Shown piece after piece: positions 7,810-15,405 of a DNA stretch of 64,000 nt (the stretch's first letter is position 1; every line of letters starts with the position of its first letter). Position numbers and translations under genes: made by a program. The notes below the pieces were generated by a model. The model saw only the letters and a program-made list of their open reading frames with translations, had not been told where the DNA came from and ran no database searches. Source of the stretch: VAYN01 sp963702075 (GTDB lineage: Bacteria > Actinomycetota > Thermoleophilia > Solirubrobacterales > 70-9); NCBI GenBank assembly GCA_963702075.1, contig OY969703.1:2108001-2172000 (forward strand), in the 5' to 3' direction.

Positions 7810-7944
7810 CTAATGGGGTATCAGACGATCGGCACAACGGACTAAGAGTCGTTTGTGTCACCTGTCGAACCGCTCGCTTCTCACGGGAATGCACGGAGAT
7901 TGGGAGAGGCCCAGTTCAACCCAATTTCCAGAGCCGGAGGAGAT

Positions 7945-8118
7945 ATGAACGTCCCACCAGGACCCCTGAACAGCAAGGACGTCAACAGGACCCACGAGGA
8001 GATCCGCTCCTCCGAGCCGGGCCCGGTCCGGACCCGCGACAGGCTGATGCAGCGAGTGGTCGCCGCCCGGCGTCGCTTCTCGAAGGCTCCGGCGAGCTCC
8101 GCGGCAAAGACTCCGTAG
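7945..8118 (+). CDS. Small basic hypothetical protein
   Basis: A 57-residue protein whose ATG follows an excellent Shine-Dalgarno, CCGGAGGAG, at the right distance, which is the main reason to call it. The sequence is hydrophilic, with an acidic middle and an Arg/Lys-rich C-terminal half (RLMQRVVAARRRFSKAP). Upstream in-frame starts lack a binding site. It converges on the glycosyltransferase gene with a 4-nt gap. No family recognised. Confidence 0.55.
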   Translation: MNVPPGPLNSKDVNRTHEEIRSSEPGPVRTRDRLMQRVVAARRRFSKAPASSAAKTP

Positions 8119-8122
8119 GGCG

Positions 8123-9103
8123 TTACGCCCGCCTCCGGGACTGCCTGATCAGGCGCCGCCGCAGCTGCCGCTCGGAGTGGGCGGCGACGGGGATCACCGA
8201 GTCGCCGTAGCGGACGCCGCCGAAGCGCAGCCGCTGCAGCAGCGCCAGCCAGGCGCAGACCCCTCGCTCGAGGACCCAGAGGGGCGCAAGCAGCGAAGAG
8301 GTCGCCGGGAAAACAGCAGCCCCGCCGCCGCGCCGCCGCCCCACCTCCGCCGCGGTGACGCTCAACCCGGCCGCGGCTGGCGCCAGACGCCGCCGATCGA
8401 GCGCCAGCAACGGCAGGACCGCGAGCCAGAGCGCCATTCGCGGTGGCAGGGCGAAGTCGTCGTAGGCCTGACGCGTTCGCTGGCCCCAAAAGTGCGTCGC
8501 GGAAGGCGGTAGCCGAGCCACGTACAGGTCGAGCGGCGAGGCGATGCTGCCGCCGTGGGCGCGCACCGTCCGCATCAGCTCCAGGTTCTCGAAGAGGACG
8601 TCGCCGTCGTACATCCCCATCGCCAGCATCCGCGAGCGGCGCACCGCCAGGGTCCCGGGGTAGTCGCGCCCGAGGCTGCGGTTGAGCAGGGTCCGCGCGG
8701 TGTCCCAACGCGCGTGCCAAGGGAGGCGAGCGAAATAGTTCTGCGGTCGCACCAGGTCGTAGCGGTCCAGCAACTCGGCCGCCCGCCGCAGTGCCACCGG
8801 CTCATAGCGGACGTCGTCGTCGGCGATCACGACCCGCTCGCGGGTGGCCAGCTCCACCCCGGTCCGCACGCCGGCGACTTTGCCCATCAGCCACCTCTCG
8901 CCCGCCGCCGGGGGCAGGTGCCGCACCTGCTCACCCCAGGCGGCGGCGTTGCCCGCGAAGACCTCGGGGTCGGAGCCGTCGACGACGATCGCCTCGGCTA
9001 CCTGCGGCGCGATCCACGCCAGGTAATCCGCCAGCTCCTGCCGCTGGGCACCGTCCCGCCAGCGCACCGGCACCACGTAGGAGAGGTCGAGCGGCTCGTT
9101 CAC
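8123..9103 (-). CDS. Glycosyltransferase family 2-like protein
   Basis: A 326-residue protein with a GT-A fold start (LDLSYVVPVRW), a nucleotide-sugar region IVVDGSDPEVF and the metal-binding DDD motif VIADDDVRYEP near residue 107. After about residue 225 there is a hydrophobic helix region (ALWLAVLPLLAL) followed by a basic tail, consistent with membrane association. The start is GTG 9103, overlapping the stop of the upstream gene as GTGA, so the pair is translationally coupled. Substrate unknown. Coupling of a glycosyltransferase to a haem-oxygenase-like protein is unusual. Confidence 0.8.
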   Translation of the reverse strand: MNEPLDLSYVVPVRWRDGAQRQELADYLAWIAPQVAEAIVVDGSDPEVFAGNAAAWGEQVRHLPPAAGERWLMGKVAGVRTGVELATRERVVIADDDVRYEPVALRRAAELLDRYDLVRPQNYFARLPWHARWDTARTLLNRSLGRDYPGTLAVRRSRMLAMGMYDGDVLFENLELMRTVRAHGGSIASPLDLYVARLPPSATHFWGQRTRQAYDDFALPPRMALWLAVLPLLALDRRRLAPAAAGLSVTAAEVGRRRGGGAAVFPATSSLLAPLWVLERGVCAWLALLQRLRFGGVRYGDSVIPVAAHSERQLRRRLIRQSRRRA

Positions 9104-10116
9104 ACGGGGACGGCGACCGGCTCGCACAGCGAGGTCTCGCCGCGCTCCCAGCTGTCGATCAGGTGACTCGCCCAGCGCGCCTCGACCTGCAGCAGCGCTC
9201 GGGCGCCGAAGAGGATGTCGGCGGCGACCTCCGGCTCGTCCGCGGCGAGGCCGCCGGCGAGGTCCCAAGCGGCGATGTTCTCGTGCACTGCGTCGGCCTC
9301 GACGTGCTCGTCGTAGAAGTGGGTCGCCTCGGGCCCAAAGCCGAGCCGGCGCAGGGCGTTGCCGTAGCGGCGGTTGGGGATCGAGGAAGTCATCTCGAAG
9401 CCGGCGAGATGACCGACGAGCGCGCCGCGGCGCCGCCGGTGCAGGCCAAAGCCGCTCATCAGGTTGACCGCGGCCAGGGTGAGCGCCGGCAGCCGCTCCA
9501 GGTAGGCGCCATAGGTCGAATCGAGGCCGAGGGCCGCCATCGTCTTCGCGAAGAGGACCGAGTGCATGCGCGCGGGGTCGCCGCCGCCGTACTCGTCGGC
9601 CTGGACCTCGAGCAGCGCCGCCTTCGGCCCCGGCGTCAGCCGCGGGATCGCCCACGAGTGCGGGTCGGCCTCCTTTAGCTGGTAGGCCGAGCGATGGACG
9701 ACGTGCTCGCGCATCTGCTCGAGCGTCCCCTGGGTCTCCAGGTGGCGCGAGAGCGGCGGCCCGGGGTCCTCGGCGACGATTCCTTGCAGGGCGGCACCGA
9801 CCGAAGTCAGCTCCTCCGCCGTCGCCGGCTCCACCAGCTCCGCCACAGCCGCCTCGAAGGGCCGCTCCAGCTCGGCCCGAAAGGCCAGCAGCGAGGGCGC
9901 CCACTCCCAGGCTTCGTCGACGCCGCGGATCCCGGAGTAGTGGACCTCGTAAGCGACGTAGAGCGCCAGCTGCAGGTCCTCGTCGGCGATCGGGTCGGCC
10001 GAGTCGAGCGGCGTCGGCCGCTCCAGCTCCGTGTCCGGCAGCCCCTGCAACGCCTCGAACAGCCGCTCGCTCAGCGGCCCCCGCGGCGGCGGCAGCTCGA
10101 TCAGGCGCCCGGCCAC
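9100..10116 (-). CDS. Iron-containing redox enzyme family protein (haem-oxygenase-like fold)
   Basis: A 338-residue all-helical protein resembling the haem-oxygenase-like di-iron oxidase (HDO) superfamily. The motifs YVAYEVHYSGIRG, MHSVLFAKTM and THFYDEHVEADAVHE supply the Glu/His/Asp ligands expected for a di-iron site. Members of this superfamily perform varied oxidations, including N-oxygenation and C-C cleavage. It overlaps the CDGSH gene start region by 16 nt and the downstream glycosyltransferase by 4 nt. The actual substrate is not predictable. Confidence 0.8.
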   Translation of the reverse strand: MAGRLIELPPPRGPLSERLFEALQGLPDTELERPTPLDSADPIADEDLQLALYVAYEVHYSGIRGVDEAWEWAPSLLAFRAELERPFEAAVAELVEPATAEELTSVGAALQGIVAEDPGPPLSRHLETQGTLEQMREHVVHRSAYQLKEADPHSWAIPRLTPGPKAALLEVQADEYGGGDPARMHSVLFAKTMAALGLDSTYGAYLERLPALTLAAVNLMSGFGLHRRRRGALVGHLAGFEMTSSIPNRRYGNALRRLGFGPEATHFYDEHVEADAVHENIAAWDLAGGLAADEPEVAADILFGARALLQVEARWASHLIDSWERGETSLCEPVAVPV

Positions 10117-10382
10117 GGCTCCGCCCGGCTGGGGGCTTCGAACCCGATCAGCTTGTGGGTGCCGTCGCAGAACGGACGCATCCGCGATTTGCCGCAGCGG
10201 CAGAGCGCGATCGTCTCCCGCCGCAACGGCAGCTCGTTCCCCTCCTGGTCGGTGACGACGAAGTCGCCGCGAACCAGATAGGGACCGTTGGGATAGGGGG
10301 TGATCGTGACTGGCGAAGACTGGTCGGGGTCGTTGTCCACCACAGCCGAGCTACCCGAAGCGGCCACGGATAATGCGGCCAC
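10101..10382 (-). CDS. CDGSH iron-sulfur domain protein
   Basis: A 93-residue protein. The domain begins ITPYPNGPYLVRGDF and ends with the CDGSH iron-sulfur signature CRCGKSRMRPFCDGTHKLIGF, giving the 3-Cys-1-His ligand set for a [2Fe-2S] cluster. The assigned ATG lies about 28 residues before the domain; GTG codons nearer the domain are possible starts. Small proteins of this class carry electrons or act in iron/redox balance. Overlap with the following HDO gene suggests it donates electrons to that enzyme (inference). Confidence 0.9.
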   Translation of the reverse strand: MAALSVAASGSSAVVDNDPDQSSPVTITPYPNGPYLVRGDFVVTDQEGNELPLRRETIALCRCGKSRMRPFCDGTHKLIGFEAPSRAEPWPGA

Positions 10383-10391
10383 GGCGAACGG

Positions 10392-11009
10392 CTACTTGCC
10401 GTCGCCGTCCTTCCGCTCCTCCTTCGCCGCCGCGGCAGCATCCTGCAGCGCCTTGGCCTCGCGCTCGACCGCCGCGGCCCGCTCTTTGGCCTCCAGGCTC
10501 TCTTCCTTGGCCTCGAGCTTCTCGAGCTGGGCGGTCTTCTCGGCTTTCGCGTTGGCGCGTTTGGCTTTCGCCGCCGATTTTTTCGCCTTCTGCTTCTTCT
10601 CTTTCTCTTTCTCGGCGGCTTTGGCCTCGCGCTCGCGGCGGCGTTTGTCGGCTTTGCGCCGCTCCTGCTCGGCTTTACGACGGGCTTCGGCGGCGGCCTC
10701 GGCGGCAGCTTTGCTCAGCTCCGCTTGCCGCTCCTCGCCCTCGCGCTCCTGGACCTCGGCTCGCTCACGCAGCTCGACCGCGCGCTCGCGCTCTTTCGTC
10801 GCCAACAGCGCCGCCCGGCCCTCTTCGCGCAGCTCGTCATCGCGGAAGAGGACGCCGGTCGCACTGCGGGCGCCGGCTTCCGCCCGGTCGAGCACGTATT
10901 TGGCATGGGAATCGGAGCCGCCAAGAGCGCCGATGGCGACGTCGAATGGGGTCCGCGCCAGCTTCAGTGAAGAGTTGAAGATCGTTTTCGGGATCGTCGG
11001 CAATGCCAT
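10392..11009 (-). CDS. Ala/Glu/Lys-rich coiled-coil protein
   Basis: A 205-residue protein. Residues 1-60 have ordinary composition (TIFNSSLKLARTPFDVAIGA). Residues about 65-205 are a continuous charged coiled coil dominated by Ala, Glu, Lys and Arg (EKEKEKKQKAKKSAAKAKRA). It starts immediately beside the stop of the CsbD-like gene, so the two are in one operon. Its function is unknown; placement next to CsbD-like and baeRF genes suggests a stress role. Confidence 0.7.
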   Translation of the reverse strand: MALPTIPKTIFNSSLKLARTPFDVAIGALGGSDSHAKYVLDRAEAGARSATGVLFRDDELREEGRAALLATKERERAVELRERAEVQEREGEERQAELSKAAAEAAAEARRKAEQERRKADKRRREREAKAAEKEKEKKQKAKKSAAKAKRANAKAEKTAQLEKLEAKEESLEAKERAAAVEREAKALQDAAAAAKEERKDGDGK

Positions 11010-11510
11010 TTAGCTCTCCTCTTTCGGATCGATGGTTGCGGCGGCCTCTTCGGCGCGGTCGGCTTCGCGCTGCAGCTCCGCCGCCTCGCGCTTGGCCTCG
11101 CCCTTCTCGGCCACGGCCTCTTGACGTTTGGCTTGGGCGCGCTGTTCGCCGGCGATGCGCCCGCGCTCAGCCTGGACTTTGTCGACCTGCGCCTCCTGGG
11201 CGGCGACGCGCTCCTCCCCGGCCCGTTTGCGCTCGGCCTCCTCCTCGGCGGCGATCTCCTGAGCCTCCTGTTCGACCCTGTGGCGCTCGGCCTCGGTCTC
11301 GGCCCGCTCGGCCTCGATCTTGGCCTCCTGGTCCTTGCGCTCGGCCTCGGCGGACTGCTCGGCCGCCTCCGCCTGGGCGTCGGCCTGGACCTCTTGCAAC
11401 TTCCCCTCGCGGTGCAGGTCTTCTCGGCCCAGGGCTGCGCCGGCGGCCTGCTTGGCCTTACCGACCACCTTGCCCAGGGGTCCTCCGATGACGCGCTCTT
11501 GCTCGCTCAT
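11010..11510 (-). CDS. CsbD-like protein with long coiled-coil tail
   Basis: A 166-residue protein. Residues 8-45 resemble the CsbD stress-protein motif (GKVVGKAKQAAGAALGRED, then EGKLQEVQADAQ). The rest is an Ala/Glu/Arg coiled coil like that of the next gene, making it much longer than ordinary CsbD proteins (about 60-70 residues). CsbD proteins are induced by general stress in several bacteria, with no known biochemical activity. Shares an operon with 10392-11009. Confidence 0.7.
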   Translation of the reverse strand: MSEQERVIGGPLGKVVGKAKQAAGAALGREDLHREGKLQEVQADAQAEAAEQSAEAERKDQEAKIEAERAETEAERHRVEQEAQEIAAEEEAERKRAGEERVAAQEAQVDKVQAERGRIAGEQRAQAKRQEAVAEKGEAKREAAELQREADRAEEAAATIDPKEES

Positions 11511-11605
11511 GCGCGTTCTCCTTTCAAGCTTTGTCCTCTCGGTCCCATTACCTCGGGTCTACCCAAAGCGGCGACGGGCCGAACCGTGCGCCGAGTCACA
11601 TTCCC

Positions 11606-12685
11606 TCAGTAGCGGAGGATCGCGGCGACTCCTTCGGCCTCGGCCAGCGGCGCGGCGAGCTCGTCGCGGACGATCGTCACCCGCGCCCCGCCGGCAAAGG
11701 CGGCCCGGAGCATGGACTCGACGTCGCCGTCGAGAGCGCCGTCGAAGACGAGGTGGTCGACCCGGCCTTCGGCCAGCGCCTCCTTCGTCTCCTGGATCCC
11801 AGCGGAGCCGCGGCTGCCGCCCTTCGTCTCCTCGAGCACCCGCGCGACCGTGGCGCGGTCGCGATCGCCGTCGAGCTTCTCGATCGCCTCGGTGACGATT
11901 TCGTTCAGCTTCCCCTTGGGGGAGGAGATCAGCTCGGCGCCGCCGCCGCGAACAACCTTCGCCTTCGCGGCGCTGAAACCGCTCTCGAAGCTCTCGGCGT
12001 CTTTGGCCGGACCGAAGGCGATCGCCTCCTCCAGCCCACTCTCCTCCAGCGCCCGCGCTGCCAGTTCGCCGCACTCGACGAGGAAGCGCTGGCGGTTGTG
12101 GTCGAGCCGTTCCCCGTACTGGTCGTGACCGGAGGAGCTGACCCCCTGGGCAGTGCTCTGCGATTTGCGCTCGCGCCAGTCGAGGCTGAAGACGCTCAGT
12201 TCCCAGTCCTCGAGCTCCTCGAGGCTGCCGCCGATGCAGCGCAGCAGCCGCACGCGCTCGGAAGAGAGCAGGGCGACCCCGCGGGCGCCACCGCGGCAGA
12301 GGAGGGCGATCAGCGGCGCGACGGCCGGCTCCGGCGCGTACTCGGCGCAGGCATTGGCAACCGGCGGCGCTCCGGTTCCCCACCAGTGCTCGACACCCTC
12401 CTTCTCGGCGACCTCGACGAAGCCGACTTCGCCGTGCGGCGGCGGTCGCAGGTCGCCGTCTTCGAAGCGCTCGATCAGGCGTTTCGCCGTCGCCCGCAAG
12501 GCGACGCGATGCTCGTGCTCAGCTTGCTTGTGGCGCTCGAGGATCGAATCGAGGGCGCTGCGCAACTCGGTCCGCCAGGCGCCGCCGCGATCGGCCGGAT
12601 CGAAGCCGAGGTAGACGGAGAGGATTCCCAACGGCGGCCGCCATTCGCTGATCTGGCGGGCTTCCTCCCAGGTCGGTTCACTCAT
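11606..12685 (-). CDS. Bacterial archaeo-eukaryotic release factor-like (baeRF/Vms1-like) protein
   Basis: A 359-residue protein resembling baeRF families: an N-terminal domain beginning EWRPPLGILSVYLGFDPADRG, a middle domain (GVALLSSERVRLLRCIGG, then RERKSQSTAQG) and a C-terminal eRF1 domain 3-like part (GRVDHLVFDGAL, ending GVAAILRY). Relatives Vms1/ANKZF1 cleave peptidyl-tRNA on stalled ribosomes, and bacterial members are thought to act on ribosomes. A classical GGQ is not visible; GVSSSGHDQYGE sits where a catalytic loop would be. It heads a minus-strand run of stress-type genes ending at 8123. Confidence 0.75.
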   Translation of the reverse strand: MSEPTWEEARQISEWRPPLGILSVYLGFDPADRGGAWRTELRSALDSILERHKQAEHEHRVALRATAKRLIERFEDGDLRPPPHGEVGFVEVAEKEGVEHWWGTGAPPVANACAEYAPEPAVAPLIALLCRGGARGVALLSSERVRLLRCIGGSLEELEDWELSVFSLDWRERKSQSTAQGVSSSGHDQYGERLDHNRQRFLVECGELAARALEESGLEEAIAFGPAKDAESFESGFSAAKAKVVRGGGAELISSPKGKLNEIVTEAIEKLDGDRDRATVARVLEETKGGSRGSAGIQETKEALAEGRVDHLVFDGALDGDVESMLRAAFAGGARVTIVRDELAAPLAEAEGVAAILRY

Positions 12686-12768
12686 TACCTCGCTCCTCCT
12701 TGATCGGGTTCCTCAGGCTACCCCGCCGCACCACGTGGAAAAACTCGCGCTCGGGGTAGGTGTGGGAC

Positions 12769-12975
12769 ATGGAGCCACGACTCGATACGCCGATGCCCGG
12801 GCCGCCGCAGCCGGATCCGCGGCCGCCTTCGCCTCCGCCTGAGCCCGGTCCGCCTGAGCCGCCGCCGGAGGATCCGATGCCGCCGCGGCCCGACCCCGGA
12901 CCGCCGGAGCCGCAGCCGCCGATCGATCCTCCCGAGCCGAGTCCGCCGGCGCCGGAGATCCTCGCCGTCGCCTAG
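12769..12975 (+). CDS. Short proline-rich protein
   Basis: A 68-residue reading frame in which roughly half the residues are Pro, with repeated PPEP/PDPGPPEP blocks. The ATG at 12769 lies 8 nt after GGGGTAGG; an in-frame GTG at 12760 is an alternative. No signal peptide is visible. Its TAG stop shares the palindrome CTAG with the stop of the convergent aquaporin gene. It could be a real cell-wall-spanning or linker-like peptide or a chance high-GC frame. Confidence 0.4.
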   Translation: MEPRLDTPMPGPPQPDPRPPSPPPEPGPPEPPPEDPMPPRPDPGPPEPQPPIDPPEPSPPAPEILAVA

Positions 12976-13715
12976 CGCGCGGCGCCAGTGGGTTCCGCGA
13001 CTGCCGCCTCCCCGTGCGGGAGGACGGCGTCTTTTGCCTCCTCAGGCGTCAGGTCGGGATAGAGCACGCGGATCAGGCCGATCGCGAGGCCTGCGCCGAC
13101 GAGCTGCACGACGACGAAGGCAGGGACCGAGGCCGGGGCGATCCCCGCGAAGGTGTCGGAGAACATCCGGCCGACGTCGATCGCCGGATTGGCGAAGCTG
13201 GTCGAGCTGGTGAAGAAGTAGGCGGCGCCGATGTAGGCGCCGACCGCGGCCGGCGCCAGCTCGCCGCGGCGGGTCCGGGCGAGGGAGAAGATCACCAGCA
13301 GCAGGCCGACCGTCGCCACCACCTCGGCGAGGAGGTGGGCGGGCGAGGCGCGGTGGTGGGTCGAGATGCTGATCGCGCTGAGCGCGAACATCGTGTTGGC
13401 GAGGACGGCGCCGGCGATGCAGCCGCCGACCTGGGCGGGGACGTAAGCCGCCGCGTAGCGCCAGCGCAGGCCGCCGAAGCTGGCGTCGACCAGCGAGACG
13501 ACGGGGTTGAAGTGGGCGCCGGAAACCGGGCCGAACATAAGGATGAAGGTGAAGAGGCCGGCAGCGGTCGCGGCCGCGTTCTCGAACAACTGCAGCCCGG
13601 TGTCGCCCGGCGAGAGCGAGGCGGCGGCGATGCCGGAGCCGATCACCGTCGCGGTGAGGAACGCCGAGCCGAGGAACTCGGCGAGCAGGCGGCGCGGGAG
13701 CGGGGCGTCGACCAT
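12972..13715 (-). CDS. aqpS: MIP-family aquaglyceroporin, probable AqpS-type arsenite channel
   Basis: A 247-residue channel with six hydrophobic segments and the two half-helix motifs of the family: the first as HFNPVVS (NPV variant) near residue 74, the second as FANPAID near residue 175. Residues after the second NPA (NPAIDVGR) supply the selectivity-filter region. Divergent pairing with arsR-arsC matches rhizobial arsenic operons in which AqpS replaces an ArsB/Acr3 pump and lets arsenite flow out. The ATG at 13715 is preferred over upstream TTG/GTG because AGGGTGG precedes it. Confidence 0.85.
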   Translation of the reverse strand: MVDAPLPRRLLAEFLGSAFLTATVIGSGIAAASLSPGDTGLQLFENAAATAAGLFTFILMFGPVSGAHFNPVVSLVDASFGGLRWRYAAAYVPAQVGGCIAGAVLANTMFALSAISISTHHRASPAHLLAEVVATVGLLLVIFSLARTRRGELAPAAVGAYIGAAYFFTSSTSFANPAIDVGRMFSDTFAGIAPASVPAFVVVQLVGAGLAIGLIRVLYPDLTPEEAKDAVLPHGEAAVAEPTGAAR

Positions 13716-13733
13716 CGCCGCCACCCTATTCAA

Positions 13734-13769
13734 TTGACAGACGTGATTTCAATAGATATATGTGAATAG
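13734..13769 (+). promoter_or_regulatory. arsR promoter/operator, apparently leaderless
   Basis: TTGACA (13734-13739) and TATATG (13757-13762) are separated by 17 nt. The inverted half-sites TTCA (13748-13751) and TGAA (13763-13766) bracket the -10 region, a layout typical of ArsR/SmtB operators. Transcription would start at or next to the arsR ATG at 13770, so the mRNA is predicted to lack a leader. Confidence 0.65.
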
Positions 13770-14120
13770 ATGGCAACCGAGCTGGAGCTGGCACCGAAGA
13801 CGAAGCGCCCCGCCGGCGAGTGCTGCTCGGAGCCCTTGGTCCATCCCGACATATCGCCCGGGCAGGCCGAGCGGATGGCCGTCGTCGCCAAAGCACTCGG
13901 CGATCCGATCCGTCTCCAACTCGTCGACGTCCTGCGCAAGCACGCCGGCAAAGTCTGCGTCTGCGAGCTAGTCCCCCTCTTCGACCTCTCGCAGCCGACC
14001 GTTTCCCATCACCTCAAGGTCCTTCGCGATGCGGGGATCGTCGACTCCGAGCGCAAGGGCCTCTGGGCCTACTACTACGTCGTCCCGGGCGCGATCGACG
14101 AACTCGGCGCCTGGCTCTGA
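13770..14120 (+). CDS. arsR: ArsR-family arsenic-responsive repressor
   Basis: A 116-residue winged-helix repressor. The core is ALGDPIRLQLVDVLRKHAG, then the metalloid-binding KVCVCELVP (Cys63 and Cys65, the alpha-3 site), and the recognition helix LSQPTVSHHLKVLRDAG. An extra Cys18-Cys19 pair near the N-terminus could be a third ligand site. Its TGA stop overlaps the ATG of arsC (ATGA), so the two are co-translated. It probably represses itself, arsC and the divergent aquaporin gene. Confidence 0.93.
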   Translation: MATELELAPKTKRPAGECCSEPLVHPDISPGQAERMAVVAKALGDPIRLQLVDVLRKHAGKVCVCELVPLFDLSQPTVSHHLKVLRDAGIVDSERKGLWAYYYVVPGAIDELGAWL

Positions 14121-14530
14121 TGGCCAACGCGCTCTTCGTCTGCCTCCACAACGCCGGCCGCTCGCAGATCAGCCAGGCGCTGTTCGAACGCGCCGCCGCC
14201 GGCCGCCACGGTGCCCGCTCGGCCGGCACCACCCCCGGCGATCGCGTCCATCCCGAGGTCGCCGAGGCGATGCGGGAGCTGGGGATCGAGATCGGCGACC
14301 GTCGCCCCCATCTCCTCAGCGACGAGGATGCCGAGTGGGCCGACGTCGTGGTGACGATGGGCTGCGGCGACGAGTGCCCCTACATCCCCGGCCGCCGCTA
14401 CCTCGACTGGGACCTGCCCGACCCCAAGGGCCAGCCGCTCGACGCGGTGCGGGCGACCCGCGACGAGATCGCCGCCCGCGTCGAGAAGCTGGTGGCCGAG
14501 CTCGATCAGGCGCCCGCCGCGCCCGAGTAG
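14120..14530 (+). CDS. arsC: Arsenate reductase, low-molecular-weight phosphatase type
   Basis: A 136-residue protein that reduces arsenate to arsenite. The LMW-PTPase P-loop is VCLHNAGRSQ (Cys8-X5-Arg14), with further cysteines Cys82 and Cys86 in TMGCGDECPYIPG and the general-acid loop DWDLPDPKG. Two C-terminal cysteines in this spacing match the thioredoxin- or mycothiol-coupled ArsC groups; which one cannot be decided by eye. It is the second gene of the arsR operon and its 3' end overlaps the convergent SRPBCC gene by 25 nt. Confidence 0.93.
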   Translation: MANALFVCLHNAGRSQISQALFERAAAGRHGARSAGTTPGDRVHPEVAEAMRELGIEIGDRRPHLLSDEDAEWADVVVTMGCGDECPYIPGRRYLDWDLPDPKGQPLDAVRATRDEIAARVEKLVAELDQAPAAPE

Positions 14531-15006
14531 CGCAGCGAGCCGGGAGTGTCGAGGTCCTCCCCGGTCTCCAGCAGCGTCTTCAGGCCGGAGAGGATCATCG
14601 GCCAACCGCCGAACAGCTCGCTGTTGGCGTCGGCGTTCATCTGGTCGTGGGTGACGCGGAGCTGGCAGGAGGTGCCGACCGGGACGATCTCCCAGGTCAC
14701 CCGCGTGGTCCCTTCGCTCTTGACCTGGTCGCTCCAGAGCGCGTCGAAGCTCTGGACCAGCCGCCGCGGCGGGTCGACCTCGAGGTTCTCCCCGCTGGCG
14801 ATGTCGACCACCCCCGGCACGCCGGACCTGTACTCCGACCCCTGCGTCCAATCGGAGGCCGTCCCCACCCCGAAGCTGTAGCGCGCCCGCATCTCCTCGC
14901 TGGTGATCGCCTCCCAGAGGCGCTCCGGCGTCGTCTTGATGTAGATCTCGAACACGGTCATCGTGCCGCGCCCGCCGACCACGGTGTAAGCCTGCTCCTC
15001 GCTCAT
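14506..15006 (-). CDS. SRPBCC/AHSA1-like domain protein
   Basis: A 166-residue START-like fold protein. It begins MSEEQAYTVVGGRGTMTVFE and carries the AHSA1 pattern IYIKTTPERLWEAITSEEMR, with the later FDALWSDQVKSEGTTRVTWE and GGWPMILSGLKTLLE. In actinobacteria such genes are very often paired with an ArsR-type regulator, as here: its ATG overlaps the stop of the upstream regulator (ATGA). The ligand is unknown. Confidence 0.85.
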   Translation of the reverse strand: MSEEQAYTVVGGRGTMTVFEIYIKTTPERLWEAITSEEMRARYSFGVGTASDWTQGSEYRSGVPGVVDIASGENLEVDPPRRLVQSFDALWSDQVKSEGTTRVTWEIVPVGTSCQLRVTHDQMNADANSELFGGWPMILSGLKTLLETGEDLDTPGSLRYSGAAGA

Positions 15007-15320
15007 CTCTCGTCCTCGCTCTCGATGTCTCTTTTCAGCTCGCTGAGCGCCGAGGCCCAGGGCTCTGCGTACTTGCCCACCCACCGGTCGTGGATCAGCC
15101 TGATCGGGACGGGGTTGAGGAAGTGCAGCTTCTCGCGGCCGCGCTTGCGCGTCGTCACCAGGCCCGCCTCCTCGAGCACCCGCAGGTGCTTCATCACGCC
15201 GAAGCGGGACATCGGCAACTCCGCTTCCAGGGCGCTCAGCGACTGCCCGTCCCGCTCGAAGAGCCGATCGAGCAGCTCGCGGCGGGTCGGATCCGCCAGC
15301 GCCTTGAAGACCTCGTCCAC
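15003..15320 (-). CDS. ArsR-family regulator paired with SRPBCC protein
   Basis: A 105-residue winged-helix protein. The N-terminus MDEVFKALADPTRRELLDRL and recognition helix MSRFGVMKHLRVLEEAGLV are typical of ArsR-like regulators coupled to AHSA1 proteins. It lacks the Cys motifs of metal sensors. The start is GTG 15320, placed at the predicted transcription start of the promoter at 15328-15357, so the transcript is probably leaderless. It likely represses its own two-gene operon. Confidence 0.9.
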   Translation of the reverse strand: MDEVFKALADPTRRELLDRLFERDGQSLSALEAELPMSRFGVMKHLRVLEEAGLVTTRKRGREKLHFLNPVPIRLIHDRWVGKYAEPWASALSELKRDIESEDER

Positions 15321-15327
15321 GCGCAGG

Positions 15328-15357
15328 ACTATAGGTGACTAATTAGTCACATGTCAA
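15328..15357 (-). promoter_or_regulatory. Promoter with a perfect operator filling the spacer
   Basis: Read on the minus strand, TTGACA (15352-15357) and TATAGT (15328-15333) are 18 nt apart. The spacer is almost entirely the perfect 16-bp palindrome GTGACTAATTAGTCAC (15335-15350). A dimer bound there would block RNA polymerase. The transcription start falls at about 15320-15321, right at the GTG start codon. Confidence 0.75.
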
Positions 15358-15405
15358 GTCCGACGCCGAACGACAACGATACGAGGCGCTTCATCGTCGT
15401 TTCTT

